Shown: positions 1 through 8,392, counted from the first letter of the stretch. The stretch: 64,000 nucleotides of DNA from Actinoplanes octamycinicus (GCF_014205225.1 NZ_JACHNB010000001.1:7731501-7795500), one strand, 5' to 3'. The notes: generated from the letters alone by a model not told the origin. A program made the numbers and translations.

Positions 1-99
1 GGCATAGCGCTGCAGCGAGCGCTCGAATCGCAGGGTCAGCGTGTAACCGCTGGCCGGCCCGTCCTCGAGCAGGCCCAGCATGGCGAACCGCAGTGACAA
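1..99 (-). CDS. PadR-family transcriptional regulator (N-terminal part)
   Basis: The reverse strand from 99 to the window edge encodes 33 residues with the start of a PadR winged helix (LRFAMLGLLEDGPASGYTL, then LRFERSL). PadR proteins are small DNA-binding repressors that often control a divergent drug-response or flavoenzyme gene. The proposed start is the TTG at 99-97, which has a GGGGAG stretch about 8 bases upstream. The rest of the gene lies outside the window. It is divergent from the FAD monooxygenase starting at 150, so it probably regulates that gene. The family call is fairly safe because the motif is characteristic; the exact start is uncertain. Confidence 0.7.
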   Translation of the reverse strand, partial: MSLRFAMLGLLEDGPASGYTLTLRFERSLQRYA

Positions 100-128
100 C
101 TTCGTGCTCCCCTCTAGACACCTCCAAT

Positions 129-140
129 CGTACAGGTACG
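129..140. promoter_or_regulatory. Small inverted repeat between padR and monooxygenase
   Basis: CGTA-cagg-TACG lies in the 50-bp divergent intergenic region. It is the only dyad there and could be part of a PadR operator. It is short, so this is weak evidence. Confidence 0.3.
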
Positions 141-149
141 TTTGTAGCT

Positions 150-1604
150 ATGGACGCTGTGGACGTACTGATCGCCGGTGCCGGTCCGACCGGCCTGACC
201 CTGGCCTGCGACCTCGCCCGGCAGGGTGTCGCGTGCCGGATCGTCGACCAGTCCGCGGGGCCGGGCGGGGGCGGGCGCGGGTTCAGCCTCAAGCCGCGGT
301 CGCTGGCCGCCTTCGACGACCTCGGGCTGGCCGCGGCGGTCACCACGGCCGGGTCGGTGGAGCGGCGCACCCGGTTCCACCAGGGCACCCGCCGGCTGTT
401 CCAGCTGGACACGCCGCCCGCCCCGGTGACCGGGACGGAGCCGTACCCGAATGTGGTCGCCCTCCCCCAGTGGCGCACCGAGGAGCTCCTCCGGGACCGG
501 CTGGCCGAGCTGGGCGGCAAGGTGGAATTCGGCCGGCGGGTGACCGGGGTGGCCGGCGGCGAGGTGACGCTCGCGGACGGCGAGCGGGTGCGGGCCCGCT
601 TCGTGGTCGGCGCGGACGGCGGGCGCAGCACGGTCCGGCGGCTGCTCGACGTGCCCTTCACCGGGCGGACCGACCAGGACACCCGGGCGATGATCAGCGA
701 CGTGCGGCTGACCGGGCTGGACCCGGCGGGCGGGGTGAGCATGTGGCTGTCGGCGGACCGGGGTGTCGCGGTGGCCCGGCCGGTGGCGGACACCGGGGTG
801 TGGCAGGTGGTGACCTCGCTGGGGCCGCACCTGGCCGGCGACCAGGAGACGCTGCAGCGCCTGCTGGTCGAGCGTTCCGGGCTGCCCGGGCTGCGGATCA
901 CCGAGGTGCTCTGGCACTCGGTGTGGCGGTACAACGTGCGGATCGCCGAACGGTTCCGGGTCGGCCCGGTGTTCCTGGCCGGGGACGCGGCGCACGTGCA
1001 CAGCCCGTTCGGCGGGCACGGGATGAACACCGGGATCCAGGACGCGTACAACCTGGGGTGGAAGCTCGGCATGGTGATCCGGGGGCTGCTGCCGGAGCGG
1101 GTGCTGGAGTCGTACGAGGCGGAGCGCATGCCGGTGGCCCGCGCCATTCTCGCGGACAGTGACCAGCGGATGAGCGGCATGATGCGGTGGCGGTTCGCGC
1201 GGCCGCTGGCCGGGCCGCTGCTGAAGAGAGGCTTCGCCCGGCAGCAGCGGGTCACCCGGCGCGATCATCCGGTCTATCCGGCCGGACCGCTGATCGGCGA
1301 CGGCGGCGGTCAACCGGCGCCGGACGGATCGCTGCCGACCGGGGCGCGGCTGTTCGACCTGTTCCGCGGCTCGCACTTCACCGTGCTCGGGCCCGGGGCG
1401 GTGCCCGGGCTCGATCCGGATCTCGTCCACGTGCACCGGGTCGGCGGGGACTTCCGGGTGGTCCGGCCGGACGGCTACCTGGCGCTGACCGCGCGGACGC
1501 CGGGGCCGGTCCGCGACTACTTCGACCGCCTCACCGTCGCGCGCTCAGTGCCTGTCTCGCTACTTCAAGGTCGGATTAGGGGCGGTTCTACGCTCGCGGA
1601 ATGA
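150..1604 (+). CDS. FAD-dependent aromatic monooxygenase (PHBH-type), 3' end altered
   Basis: A 484-aa group A flavoprotein monooxygenase (FAD_binding_3). It begins with the FAD Rossmann motif GAGPTG at residues 10-15, has the mid-protein DG motif ([13 protein letters not shown]), and the second FAD motif GDAAHVHSPFGGHGMNTG near residue 277. Such enzymes hydroxylate aromatic compounds or antibiotics using NAD(P)H and O2. The ATG at 150 is preferred because the conserved N-terminus begins there. The fold appears complete to about residue 465 (DYFDRLT). The last roughly 20 residues come from an IS-end-like sequence starting near 1547, so the natural C-terminus was probably replaced. Substrate unknown; likely controlled by the divergent PadR. 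Confidence 0.85.
   Translation: MDAVDVLIAGAGPTGLTLACDLARQGVACRIVDQSAGPGGGGRGFSLKPRSLAAFDDLGLAAAVTTAGSVERRTRFHQGTRRLFQLDTPPAPVTGTEPYPNVVALPQWRTEELLRDRLAELGGKVEFGRRVTGVAGGEVTLADGERVRARFVVGADGGRSTVRRLLDVPFTGRTDQDTRAMISDVRLTGLDPAGGVSMWLSADRGVAVARPVADTGVWQVVTSLGPHLAGDQETLQRLLVERSGLPGLRITEVLWHSVWRYNVRIAERFRVGPVFLAGDAAHVHSPFGGHGMNTGIQDAYNLGWKLGMVIRGLLPERVLESYEAERMPVARAILADSDQRMSGMMRWRFARPLAGPLLKRGFARQQRVTRRDHPVYPAGPLIGDGGGQPAPDGSLPTGARLFDLFRGSHFTVLGPGAVPGLDPDLVHVHRVGGDFRVVRPDGYLALTARTPGPVRDYFDRLTVARSVPVSLLQGRIRGGSTLAE
1547..1560 (+). repeat. IS-end-like sequence (left end of IS5-like remnant)
   Basis: AGTGCCTGTCTCGC matches in 13 of 14 positions the reverse complement of the end sequence at 3028-3041, and in 12 of 14 that at 4085-4098. 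It lies inside the 3' end of the monooxygenase frame and upstream of the IS5-like transposase remnant, so it is probably an IS terminal repeat. Confidence 0.5.
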
Positions 1605-2086
1605 GCGGTGTGAAGCGCGCTGCCCGGGGCTGGTTGTCGCTGGTCCCACAGCCGACCGGTACGGCAGAGAGGCCGTCGCCGCGGCGGTGCCCGGTCTGTG
1701 GTGACCGGTTGCCGGTCACGGCCCGGCCGTCTACGGTGTTCTGCTCGCCGGCGTGCCGAGCTCGGCATTGGCGTGCGGTCCGGCGGAGCCGGGCCCGGAT
1801 CGTTGCAGACCGTCTACGGGTTCTTCGCTCGCTGGGCCAAGAACGGCGTCCTCGACTAGCTGCGGCGCCGCATCCGCGTCGACGCCGGCCGGTGCCCCCG
1901 CCCAGTCACCGCCATCATGGACTCCCAGAGCGTGAAAGCCGCCGCGACCGTCAGCCGAGACACCTGGGCAAACATCACCCTCATGACCCGCCGAATCACC
2001 CGCGCGGATGCCAGGCGGGCCGCCCTGCCCAAGCTCAGCGCCGCCTGACCACCAGGGTCGGCGTCACCGCGGGCGCAGGTCGTTGA
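1601..2086 (+). CDS. Small FCS/zinc-ribbon-like protein running into IS remnant (doubtful)
   Basis: The N-terminal half contains a clear treble-clef style zinc-binding pattern, CPVCGDRLPV followed by FCSPACRARHWR (C-x2-C ... C-x3-C). This is common in short actinobacterial DNA-binding or mobile-element-associated proteins. Beyond about residue 65 the frame passes through the IS5-like transposase remnant in another frame and becomes low-information Arg/Pro-rich sequence. The natural product probably ended or continued elsewhere before the insertion. The ATGA overlap with the monooxygenase stop is probably fortuitous, since that stop is itself IS-derived. Function unknown. Confidence 0.35.
   Translation: MSGVKRAARGWLSLVPQPTGTAERPSPRRCPVCGDRLPVTARPSTVFCSPACRARHWRAVRRSRARIVADRLRVLRSLGQERRPRLAAAPHPRRRRPVPPPSHRHHGLPERESRRDRQPRHLGKHHPHDPPNHPRGCQAGRPAQAQRRLTTRVGVTAGAGR
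1803..2048 (+). pseudogene. IS5-like transposase remnant with internal deletion and nonsense codon
   Basis: Reading from 1803, the translation is transposase-like: TVYGFFARWAKNGVLD, a TAG stop, LRRRIRVDAG, then the IS5-family hallmark IMDSQSVKAAATVSR. It jumps directly to a C-terminal motif, DTWANITLMTRRITR, and stops at 2048. In intact IS5 transposases roughly 100 residues with the remaining catalytic Asp/Glu lie between DSQSVK and the MTRR end, so an internal deletion is evident. The N-terminus is also missing. The TAG at 1857-1859 sits where Gln (CAG) would be expected. Dead element. Confidence 0.75.
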
Positions 2087-2702
2087 CTATCTCGTTGAGG
2101 GCGGCGATCAACTCAGAGGAATGCGCGGTCAAGTCGGCCTCGTCATCGATCAGGCCGTCGACGTACATGAGCACGCTGATGCTCGCGTTGCCCGAAGTGG
2201 CGTATGCCCGCACCAGCGGACGATTGGCGCCCTTGCTGCTGCCGTCGAGAACCGCCAGGCCGCCGTCGCCGATTCCGGACAGTGGCACAACGAGGTGGCC
2301 AGCCATTTTCGAAACTCTCACGGTCTGCTCCAGGCCACTTCGATGATCAGCGCCGGGATCTGCCCGGTCGATGTCAACCGTGGCGGATCTAACCCTGCCG
2401 TCATAGGTCCAGACTCGCTGGAACTGGGCGTCGTTGTCGAATCCGTTCATGGAAGCCAGCGGCCCGGTCGTCACGCGCTTCGAGCCGGAGAACTCCGGAC
2501 CGCTGCCGACTACCGAATACCAAGGCGGTCCGGCCTGGGCACTGGCGGCTGCAGGTGAGGCAGCCGAAGAGGACATACTGCTATTTACTGACTCGACGGA
2601 CACGGTGGGTGCCGCACTGCCGCCATGGCCTTCAGGGCCTGCACCTTGCCCGCAGCCAGCCATCGCGACCATTAACATGACTCCCGCCCACAGCCAGCGC
2701 AT
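2064..2702 (-). CDS. Secreted lipoprotein, unknown function
   Basis: 212-aa protein with a lipoprotein signal: basic start, hydrophobic core LWAGVMLMVAM and lipobox MAGC, giving lipidation at about Cys19. A Ser/Ala/Pro-rich linker follows, then a globular domain I cannot assign. The start at 2702 is chosen because it gives the signal peptide and has GAAGGA about 9 bases upstream. It is probably anchored on the outer face of the membrane. The neighbours on both sides are mobile-element debris, so the gene has no obvious operon partner. Its 3' end lies 15 bp from the IS5-like remnant. Confidence 0.75.
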   Translation of the reverse strand: MRWLWAGVMLMVAMAGCGQGAGPEGHGGSAAPTVSVESVNSSMSSSAASPAAASAQAGPPWYSVVGSGPEFSGSKRVTTGPLASMNGFDNDAQFQRVWTYDGRVRSATVDIDRADPGADHRSGLEQTVRVSKMAGHLVVPLSGIGDGGLAVLDGSSKGANRPLVRAYATSGNASISVLMYVDGLIDDEADLTAHSSELIAALNEIVNDLRPR

Positions 2703-2937
2703 ACAGGACCCATCCTTCGGAGACTGCGCGATCTTTCCATAGCCCCGGCTGCAGAACCGCATGCAGGGGCTGTAGCAACTCGGGTAGCAGGCACGCAACG
2801 GCGGCTTGCAAGCTAACCACCATCGCGCCCAGCGAGCACTGCGGTCAGGTCGCGCCGCTGCGGCTCAGGGTAGGTAGCCCGCCCGCGGTGAACCGAACGC
2901 CTTGTCATCTTGACGGCTGCCTATCAACCAGCTTCGC

Positions 2938-3042
2938 GCGTTCGGATGGGCGTTACCGTGACGGTGATACGAACGCCTGGGAGGGATCCCGGAAGGCCAA
3001 TGGTCGCACTAGCTGCAGAAACAGGTTGCGAGACAGCCACTA
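2938..3042 (+). repeat. Palindrome plus IS-end-like repeat, copy 1 (degenerate)
   Basis: Contains an imperfect palindrome (GCGTTCGGATGGGCG ... GATACGAACGC), a conserved segment with AGCTGC and ACAGGTTG, and ends in GCGAGACAGCCACTA. The same order of elements occurs at 3992-4099. The pair brackets the gene at 3103-3966. Confidence 0.6.
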
Positions 3043-3102
3043 GACTCCCGACCGCCACCTACCGCTGGCTTCGAGCGCAGGGTGGTCCGGCATCCTGGGG
3101 AC

Positions 3103-3966
3103 GTGACAGATCCGGATCGCTTCCTCACGTTCGAGCACGGGTACCGAGATGGGCTGCACTCCTACACGGTTGCCGTCGATGAGTCGGATCTGCCTGTCCC
3201 GGTTTGGCCGGGTTTGCAGAAGCGGGACTCCTACCCAGACGATCTCCACCTGAATCCGTGGCACCGTCACGGAATCAACAACTGCCACGGGGAGTCTCTA
3301 GCGGTCTGGCGCGCGTTGGCTTGGGCGTTGACCGAGGGTCGGAGCCGATATGCCATTCCCTGTTACTACCGTGACGAGGTGGCGCAGTGCCTCGGCGTCG
3401 ACCGCGAGGCCATGCAGCTGATTCGATGGGAGTACGAGGTTGACGTTGAGCTGCCGGACTGGGGAACCGCTGACTACGGGTTCGTCCCTGCTCGCACCAA
3501 CGGCTTCCTGCGTCCGGCCGCGGACACCTGGGACATAGACCACGTCGGATTCGCTGGCCTATTCGAGGTGAAGAGCTTCCGGCGGTTCACCGACATCGAC
3601 CGCGTGATCGCGGGCGATAACGCATCCGAACTCACGGTGTTCGCCCTCCACCATTCAGGCAGGCGAGACATCTTGGTCGCAGCGCTCAACCAGAGTGACC
3701 GCCCCCGTCTGGCCACACTCCTGGAGCCCGGCGAAATCTTCGTCGATATGGCGGTGGTCCGCGAAAGTGGTGCCGGTGCCAGGAGCTACCTCACCGTCAA
3801 GGCGCCCGAAGAGACCCGCCAGGTCGATCAACTGGCTGAACACTTCAGTCAAGCGTTTCGTCGCTACCTGGACCTCGTCGGTCAGATCCAAACGTTGAAC
3901 GACTTTCATGCCGCAATCGATGGCCTGCTCGCCCCACCTCATGCCGTCGGCCTCCACCAAGGCTGA
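3103..3966 (+). CDS. Hypothetical protein, 287 aa
   Basis: Soluble, mildly acidic protein with no signal peptide or membrane segment. Recognisable stretches include HRHGINNCHGESLAVWRALA near the N-terminus and a C-terminal half resembling an alpha/beta domain (FEVKSFRRFTDIDRVIAG). I do not recognise the family. GTG 3103 is chosen as start; GTG 3082 is an alternative in the same frame, and neither has a strong ribosome-binding site. The gene is flanked on both sides by copies of the same palindromic IS-end-like repeat, which suggests it may have moved as cargo or been trapped between insertions. Codon use is less GC-biased than the core genes. Confidence 0.6.
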   Translation: MTDPDRFLTFEHGYRDGLHSYTVAVDESDLPVPVWPGLQKRDSYPDDLHLNPWHRHGINNCHGESLAVWRALAWALTEGRSRYAIPCYYRDEVAQCLGVDREAMQLIRWEYEVDVELPDWGTADYGFVPARTNGFLRPAADTWDIDHVGFAGLFEVKSFRRFTDIDRVIAGDNASELTVFALHHSGRRDILVAALNQSDRPRLATLLEPGEIFVDMAVVRESGAGARSYLTVKAPEETRQVDQLAEHFSQAFRRYLDLVGQIQTLNDFHAAIDGLLAPPHAVGLHQG

Positions 3967-3991
3967 TGACCGCTTGCCGGGACGCCAGTCT

Positions 3992-4099
3992 CCGGCGTTC
4001 GGATCGGCGTCACGGTGACGCCGATCCGAACGCCGGGAACGGAGCTCGGTAGTTCATGGTGAGCGCTAGCTGCGAAAACAGGTTGAGAGACAGCCACTA
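3992..4099 (+). repeat. Perfect 22-bp-arm palindrome plus IS-end-like repeat, copy 2
   Basis: 3992-4036 is a perfect palindrome: 22-bp arms around a single central G at 4014. It is followed by a segment with GCTAGCTGC and ACAGGTTG and by GAGAGACAGCCACTA ending at 4099. The layout matches copy 1 at 2938-3042. It could be the end of a MITE or IS, or a strong bidirectional hairpin terminator after the 3103-3966 gene. Confidence 0.7.
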
Positions 4100-4166
4100 A
4101 GCCTGTTCTTTAACCTCGAGCGCGTGTTGGGCTCTTCCTGGTCGTGCCGTTGCCTACGCTCGCCAT

Positions 4167-4463
4167 GTGGAGACGATCGTGGCCACAGGAACATGGATGT
4201 ACGACGGCGTCGCGCCCACGACGGTCCGCGTGGTCATGCTCGACTACGACTTTTGGCACGCCCTCGGAGAAGCCGAAGATGACCTGGACGTGGACGAGTC
4301 TCCGGAGCTGAACGCCGACGGGCGCCTCTACTACGTGCGGCATCGACCAGGGTGGCCCGACGGAGAACGCACCTTCTGGCCGGACTCTCAAGGTTTCGAC
4401 ACCCTGGAGGAGGCGGTCGCCGCCGCGGAGTCGGCCGTGCCTGGCCCCATCCGGTGGCAGTAG
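4167..4463 (+). CDS. Hypothetical small acidic protein, 98 aa
   Basis: Starts with GTG at 4167. It is a compact Asp/Glu- and Trp/Tyr-rich protein (VVMLDYDFWHALGEAEDDLD; YYVRHRPGWPDG), ending with a helix EEAVAAAESAVPGPIRWQ. No signal or membrane segment. I do not recognise the family; the pattern is typical of small actinobacterial cytosolic proteins near mobile elements. It stands alone between an IS-end repeat and a truncated transposase. Confidence 0.55.
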   Translation: METIVATGTWMYDGVAPTTVRVVMLDYDFWHALGEAEDDLDVDESPELNADGRLYYVRHRPGWPDGERTFWPDSQGFDTLEEAVAAAESAVPGPIRWQ

Positions 4464-4551
4464 GTCGGGGTGGGTCGCCTCGCCACTGGGCAGCCATCTC
4501 GAAAGGCTGGCGGTTGAATCTTGAGTCTTCTTCTGTCTGACACTCGTTGTA

Positions 4552-5394
4552 GTGACCGTGGCAGATGAGGTCCGGGCAGCCGGTGTCCTGTCGGGATTCC
4601 GGGATGAGTTCTACCGCTGCTTGAGCACGCGGTCGGACGCGTTGTTCGAGCTGGCCGACGCGGTGTTGTGCACGGATGGTCCAGTCAAGACGTTGGTCGA
4701 TCTGACGCTGGCGGCCGAGCACCGGCGTGGCCACGGCGCGTTGTATGACGCGCTCAACCAGGGCCGCATCGATGTGGGACGGCTGCGGCGGGCGCTGACG
4801 GCGCAGCCGCTGCCGCGGTTCAGTGATGATCGGATCGTTCTGGCTGTCGATGTGTCACCGTGGCTGCGCTCCGACGCGGCGTGCAGCCCGGACCTGTTGT
4901 TCTGCCACGTATACGGGCGCGCCAAGAGTGCTGCGCAGTTCATCCCCGGCTGGCCGTATTCGTTCGTCGTGGCGCTGGAACCCGGCCGGACGTCGTGGAC
5001 AGCGATGCTGGACGTGGTCCGCCTCGGCCCTGCCGACGACGCCACGGCTGTCACCGCGACGCAGTTGCGTGAAGTGGTCGACCGGCTGATCGGCTGCGGC
5101 CAGCAGCAACCCGGTGACCCGGGCATCCTGATCGTCTGCGATGCCGGCTACGACGTGACCCGCCTGGCCTGGGTACTGCGTGATCTGCCAGTCGAGGTGG
5201 CCGGGCGTATCCGCGCCGACCGGGTTCTGCGGCTACCAGCCCCGCTGTACGAGCACCCTCCGCACGGCGGCCGTCCACCCAAGCACGGCGGCGAGTTCGA
5301 CCTGAAGGAGCCTGACTCCTGGCCCGAGCCGGCCGTGACCACGATCAACGAAACAGCAAGCTACGGCAAAGCCGAAACCCGGGCCTGGGATGCT
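4552..5394 (+). pseudogene. IS701-like (NF041680-type) DDE transposase, 3'-truncated
   Basis: The N-terminal two thirds of a DDE transposase common in actinomycetes are intact: DEVRAAGVLSGFRDEFYRCL, the catalytic-region strand VLAVDVSPWLR, VCDAGYDVTRLAWVLRDL, and GRPPKHGGEFDLKEPDSWPE. After GKAETRAWD, near 5394, homology is lost and the frame continues as unrelated sequence to 5694. The C-terminal catalytic Glu region (normally a long helical stretch with conserved W, R and H) is absent. The element is therefore inactive. The start is GTG 4552 or 4558. The family name is from memory. Confidence 0.8.
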
Positions 5395-5659
5395 CACGGA
5401 ACCCTGCCAACACATCGATCGCTTCCGCCCTGTCGGTCACGACCGCCACAACGAGCGTCGATAGGTGCCCGATGCGCTCATCCTCACCGGATGGCGCTCG
5501 GTTACCGTCGGCCAGACCGGAGGTGGTCCCTACGAACACGCTCAACTGCCGATGAGTACGCGCCCCGAGCTTCCGCCGCGACTCCACGCGACCAGTACGG
5601 CGGGCCCACCGTTCGGCCTGAAGCTATCAGCATTGCTCGGATCGAGGCCGCTGCCGTCG

Positions 5660-6037
5660 ATGGGGATGGTCGTGGAGTCCGCTGTCTCGCCTAACCGAGG
5701 AACTATACGGTTCCTCCCCGAAACGGGCATTTCCAGCCTGTGGTGGTTTACCGCCTGGGTGGGGTGCTACATCTACTTCACCGCCACGGCTGATCCAGCA
5801 CCCTCTTGCGAGGGTTCGGAATGCTTCAGCGCGCGCGAATGGGCGCTGGCCGGAGTGATCCTCCTGGGCGCCCCGCTGGCCATGGCGGGCGCTGTCATCA
5901 GCTCGGCCGCCATCGCAATCCTCAGGACCACCGTCAAACGGCCGCGATGGCCGACGGGCGTGGTCGGCACGGCCGTCACCTGGATCGCCTGGTTGCTGAT
6001 CATTGCGCTCTGGACTGCCCGCCGCGCAATCGGCTGA
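5660..6037 (+). CDS. Small membrane protein, about 125 aa
   Basis: Three predicted membrane helices are visible: WWFTAWVGCYIYFTATA, WALAGVILLGAPLAMAGAVI and TGVVGTAVTWIAWLLIIALW, with a Cys pair in the loop CEGSECF. The frame is open from 5465, but the upstream part is junction sequence from the truncated transposase, so a start at ATG 5660 (or 5666) is more plausible. No family assignment. It could itself be a remnant of a larger membrane protein. Confidence 0.5.
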   Translation: MGMVVESAVSPNRGTIRFLPETGISSLWWFTAWVGCYIYFTATADPAPSCEGSECFSAREWALAGVILLGAPLAMAGAVISSAAIAILRTTVKRPRWPTGVVGTAVTWIAWLLIIALWTARRAIG

Positions 6038-6274
6038 CGCACCCGCCTGAGCGGACGGCCCGCCTCTTCATCCGGATCTGCCGCCGAGAAGGCGCACTTG
6101 GCCCGGTCTTTGCCCGCGCACGGCGCGTCGGCCGGCATTCGCTGTAGTCGCCGTCGGCGACGGAGCCGGCGCTCCGCCGGAGGACCGGCTGGGGTAGTCG
6201 AGGTTAAATGACAAGCTCAGCGGGAGCGGGGACGTGAGCGCTGGGCGGGAGCGCTGGGCGTACCGTCAAGCGGG

Positions 6275-7441
6275 TCAGCGGCCGGCGACGGATCGGCGGA
6301 CCGCGACCGGGAGGACGCAGCCCGTCAGGGCGAGGATCGCGCCCAGGAGAAACCAGCCGGGCCGCCCCCAGCCGAGACAGAGCCAGATCACCAGGGCCGG
6401 CCCGAAGGTGTCGGCCAGGCCCGCGCCGAGACCGAAAACGCCCAGGTACTGCCCGGTCGCGTGGGCCGGCGCGAGCGCGAACGACACCTCGAAACCGCCG
6501 GCCGAGTTCCACAGCTGGCCGACCGCGTGGATCATCACGGCGACGATCAGGATCGCGGCGGCCACCGCGGCGGGCGGGCCGGCCGCGAGCGGGATCAGCG
6601 AACAGGACAGCAGGAAGGCCAGCCCGGCCCGGCGGTAGGCGCGGCCACCGGCGGCCGGCGAGTCGACGCCGCGGCTCGCCCGGACCTGGAAGAGCACCAC
6701 GATCCCGGTCGCGGTCGCCATGGTCACCGAGACCAGCCAGCGGGGCGCCGCGGTGAACCCGATCAGCCACAGCGGCATGGCCACGGTCAGCACCTTGAAC
6801 TGGATCGCCATCACCCCGTCGAGCACGGTGAGCAGCAGATAACGCCGGTCCCGCAGCGCGATCCACCGCCGGCCCGCCGGCGCCAGCGGCTCGACCCCCG
6901 GCACCAGCGTCAGGATCGCCGCCGCGACCAGCGAGGCCGCCACCATGCCCAGGACCAGATTCCGGTACGCCGTGAGCGTCCCCACCTGCACCGCCCACCC
7001 GGCAAGCGGCGCCCCGATCGCGATTCCCAGATTGGTGACCGCCCGCAGATACCCGCGGAACTCCTGCGGCCGGTCCCCGCCGTAGTGCCGGATCAGCGGA
7101 GTCCGGGCGGCGAACCCGGCCGTCTTCGCCGACGCCGCGAGGCAGACCACCACCAGAAACGTCGGGAAATCCCCGGTCAGCAGGAACGCCCCGTCCGCGA
7201 CCGCCTGGGCCAGCAGGGTGCCCAGATAGACGCCCCGGGCGCCGACCCGGTCCGCGAGATGACCGATCATGATCCCGGCGGCCAGCGACCCCACTCCGGC
7301 CACGCCCAGCCCCAGCCCGACCTGCGCGGCGGGCAGACCGACCGCCTCGGTGAAGTAGAGCACCCCGGCGGTCAGGTAGAGCCCGCTGCCGACGGTGAAG
7401 GCGAGGTTGGCGGCGGCCAGCGCCCGCTGCGGTCCCCTCAC
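6275..7441 (-). CDS. MFS transporter, 388 aa
   Basis: Twelve-helix major facilitator of the usual length. The loop 2-3 motif region reads GHLADRVGARGVYLG, a good match to the MFS G-x-L-a-D-r-x-G-r signature. The protein sits in the cytoplasmic membrane and probably exports a small molecule by proton antiport; substrate unknown. It is divergent from the BlaI-type repressor starting at 7477 with only about 35 bp between starts, so the two promoters overlap and the repressor probably controls the exporter. Confidence 0.85.
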   Translation of the reverse strand: MRGPQRALAAANLAFTVGSGLYLTAGVLYFTEAVGLPAAQVGLGLGVAGVGSLAAGIMIGHLADRVGARGVYLGTLLAQAVADGAFLLTGDFPTFLVVVCLAASAKTAGFAARTPLIRHYGGDRPQEFRGYLRAVTNLGIAIGAPLAGWAVQVGTLTAYRNLVLGMVAASLVAAAILTLVPGVEPLAPAGRRWIALRDRRYLLLTVLDGVMAIQFKVLTVAMPLWLIGFTAAPRWLVSVTMATATGIVVLFQVRASRGVDSPAAGGRAYRRAGLAFLLSCSLIPLAAGPPAAVAAAILIVAVMIHAVGQLWNSAGGFEVSFALAPAHATGQYLGVFGLGAGLADTFGPALVIWLCLGWGRPGWFLLGAILALTGCVLPVAVRRSVAGR

Positions 7442-7476
7442 CGGACTTCACAGCTCGGCTCGATATGGTTCACCGC

Positions 7477-7842
7477 GTGACGGAAGCACGCGGCCGCCGC
7501 CGGCCCGGTCAGCTGGAGACCGAGATCATGACCGTGCTCGGCGCGGCGGAGCGTCCCCTCACTCCGGGCGAGGTGCGTGACCTGCTCGACCCGACCGGCG
7601 AGCTGTCCTACAGCACCGTGGTGACCACGCTGACCCGGCTCTACGAGAAGGGTTCGGCGTCCCGGCACCGCGACGGCCGCGCCTTCCGCTACGGCGCGCC
7701 GGACGGCCCGGCCGGCCTGGTCGCCGACCGGATGACCCGGCTGCTCGCCGTCGAAGCGGATCGGGCCTCGGTGCTGCGCCGCTTCGTCGGCAATCTGGAC
7801 GCCCACGACGAGCAGCTGCTGCGGGACCTGCTCAGCGAGTGA
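7477..7842 (+). CDS. BlaI/MecI/CopY-family repressor
   Basis: 121-aa winged-helix protein of the penicillinase repressor family. RRRPGQLETEIMTVL, LTPGEVRDLL and LSYSTVVTTLTRLYEKG are the expected helices and recognition helix, followed by a C-terminal dimerisation helix pair. BlaI proteins bind promoters as dimers and are usually paired with a BlaR/M56 protease, but no such partner is seen here; the divergent gene is an MFS transporter. GTG 7477 is preferred over ATG 7465. The 3' end overlaps the convergent DUF1707 gene by 11 bp. Confidence 0.85.
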   Translation: MTEARGRRRPGQLETEIMTVLGAAERPLTPGEVRDLLDPTGELSYSTVVTTLTRLYEKGSASRHRDGRAFRYGAPDGPAGLVADRMTRLLAVEADRASVLRRFVGNLDAHDEQLLRDLLSE

Positions 7843-8392
7843 TCGACGGCGGCTTCGACCGCACCGTGATCGAGGAGAACCAGGCGTCGACCGCGACGCG
7901 CACCTCCGGTGTGCCGGGCAGCCGCGGCACCGGCGCCAGCCGCAGGTCGTGCGAGCTGAACGCGTTGGTGCCGGTCAGGTCCACCTCGACGCCCTCCGGC
8001 ACGATCACGGTCAGCTCGCCGAACCAGCTCCGGCCGATGATCTCGATGACCGGCGCGTCGGTCAGCACCTCACGCAGATCCAGCTCGGTGGAGCCGAACA
8101 CGGTGAGCAACCGGACCACCCGGTCACGCAGCCGCCAGCGGCCGCCCCGCTTCGCCGAGCTGAAGACGGTCACCACCTTGTCGACCGTGCGGGCCGACCC
8201 GACGATCGGCTGCGGCGCCAGGCCCTCGGACGCCTTGGCCAGCTCGGCGTCGGTCTCGGCGGCCCAGACCGCGCCGACCCGGACGCTGAACTCCTCCAGG
8301 GTGAGCCGGCCCTCCCCGCACGCCCGCTGCAGCATCTCGGCCACTCGTTCACGGTCGCCGTCGGAGGCCGGCGCCGGCACAGGAAGTCCCAC
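7832..8392 (-). CDS. DUF1707 domain protein with LiaF-like C-terminus
   Basis: 186 aa. The N-terminal 60 residues are DUF1707 (DRERVAEMLQRACGEGRLTLEEF), a short helical domain found mainly in actinobacteria. The C-terminal half is a beta-rich repeat (VFGSTELDLREV; IEIIGRSWFGELTVIVPEGV) like the cell-wall stress/LiaF C-terminal domain. No membrane helix is visible, so it is probably cytosolic or peripheral. GTG 8392 is the start because the DUF1707 begins right after it. The role may be envelope-stress sensing, by family analogy only. Confidence 0.8.
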   Translation of the reverse strand: MGLPVPAPASDGDRERVAEMLQRACGEGRLTLEEFSVRVGAVWAAETDAELAKASEGLAPQPIVGSARTVDKVVTVFSSAKRGGRWRLRDRVVRLLTVFGSTELDLREVLTDAPVIEIIGRSWFGELTVIVPEGVEVDLTGTNAFSSHDLRLAPVPRLPGTPEVRVAVDAWFSSITVRSKPPSITR

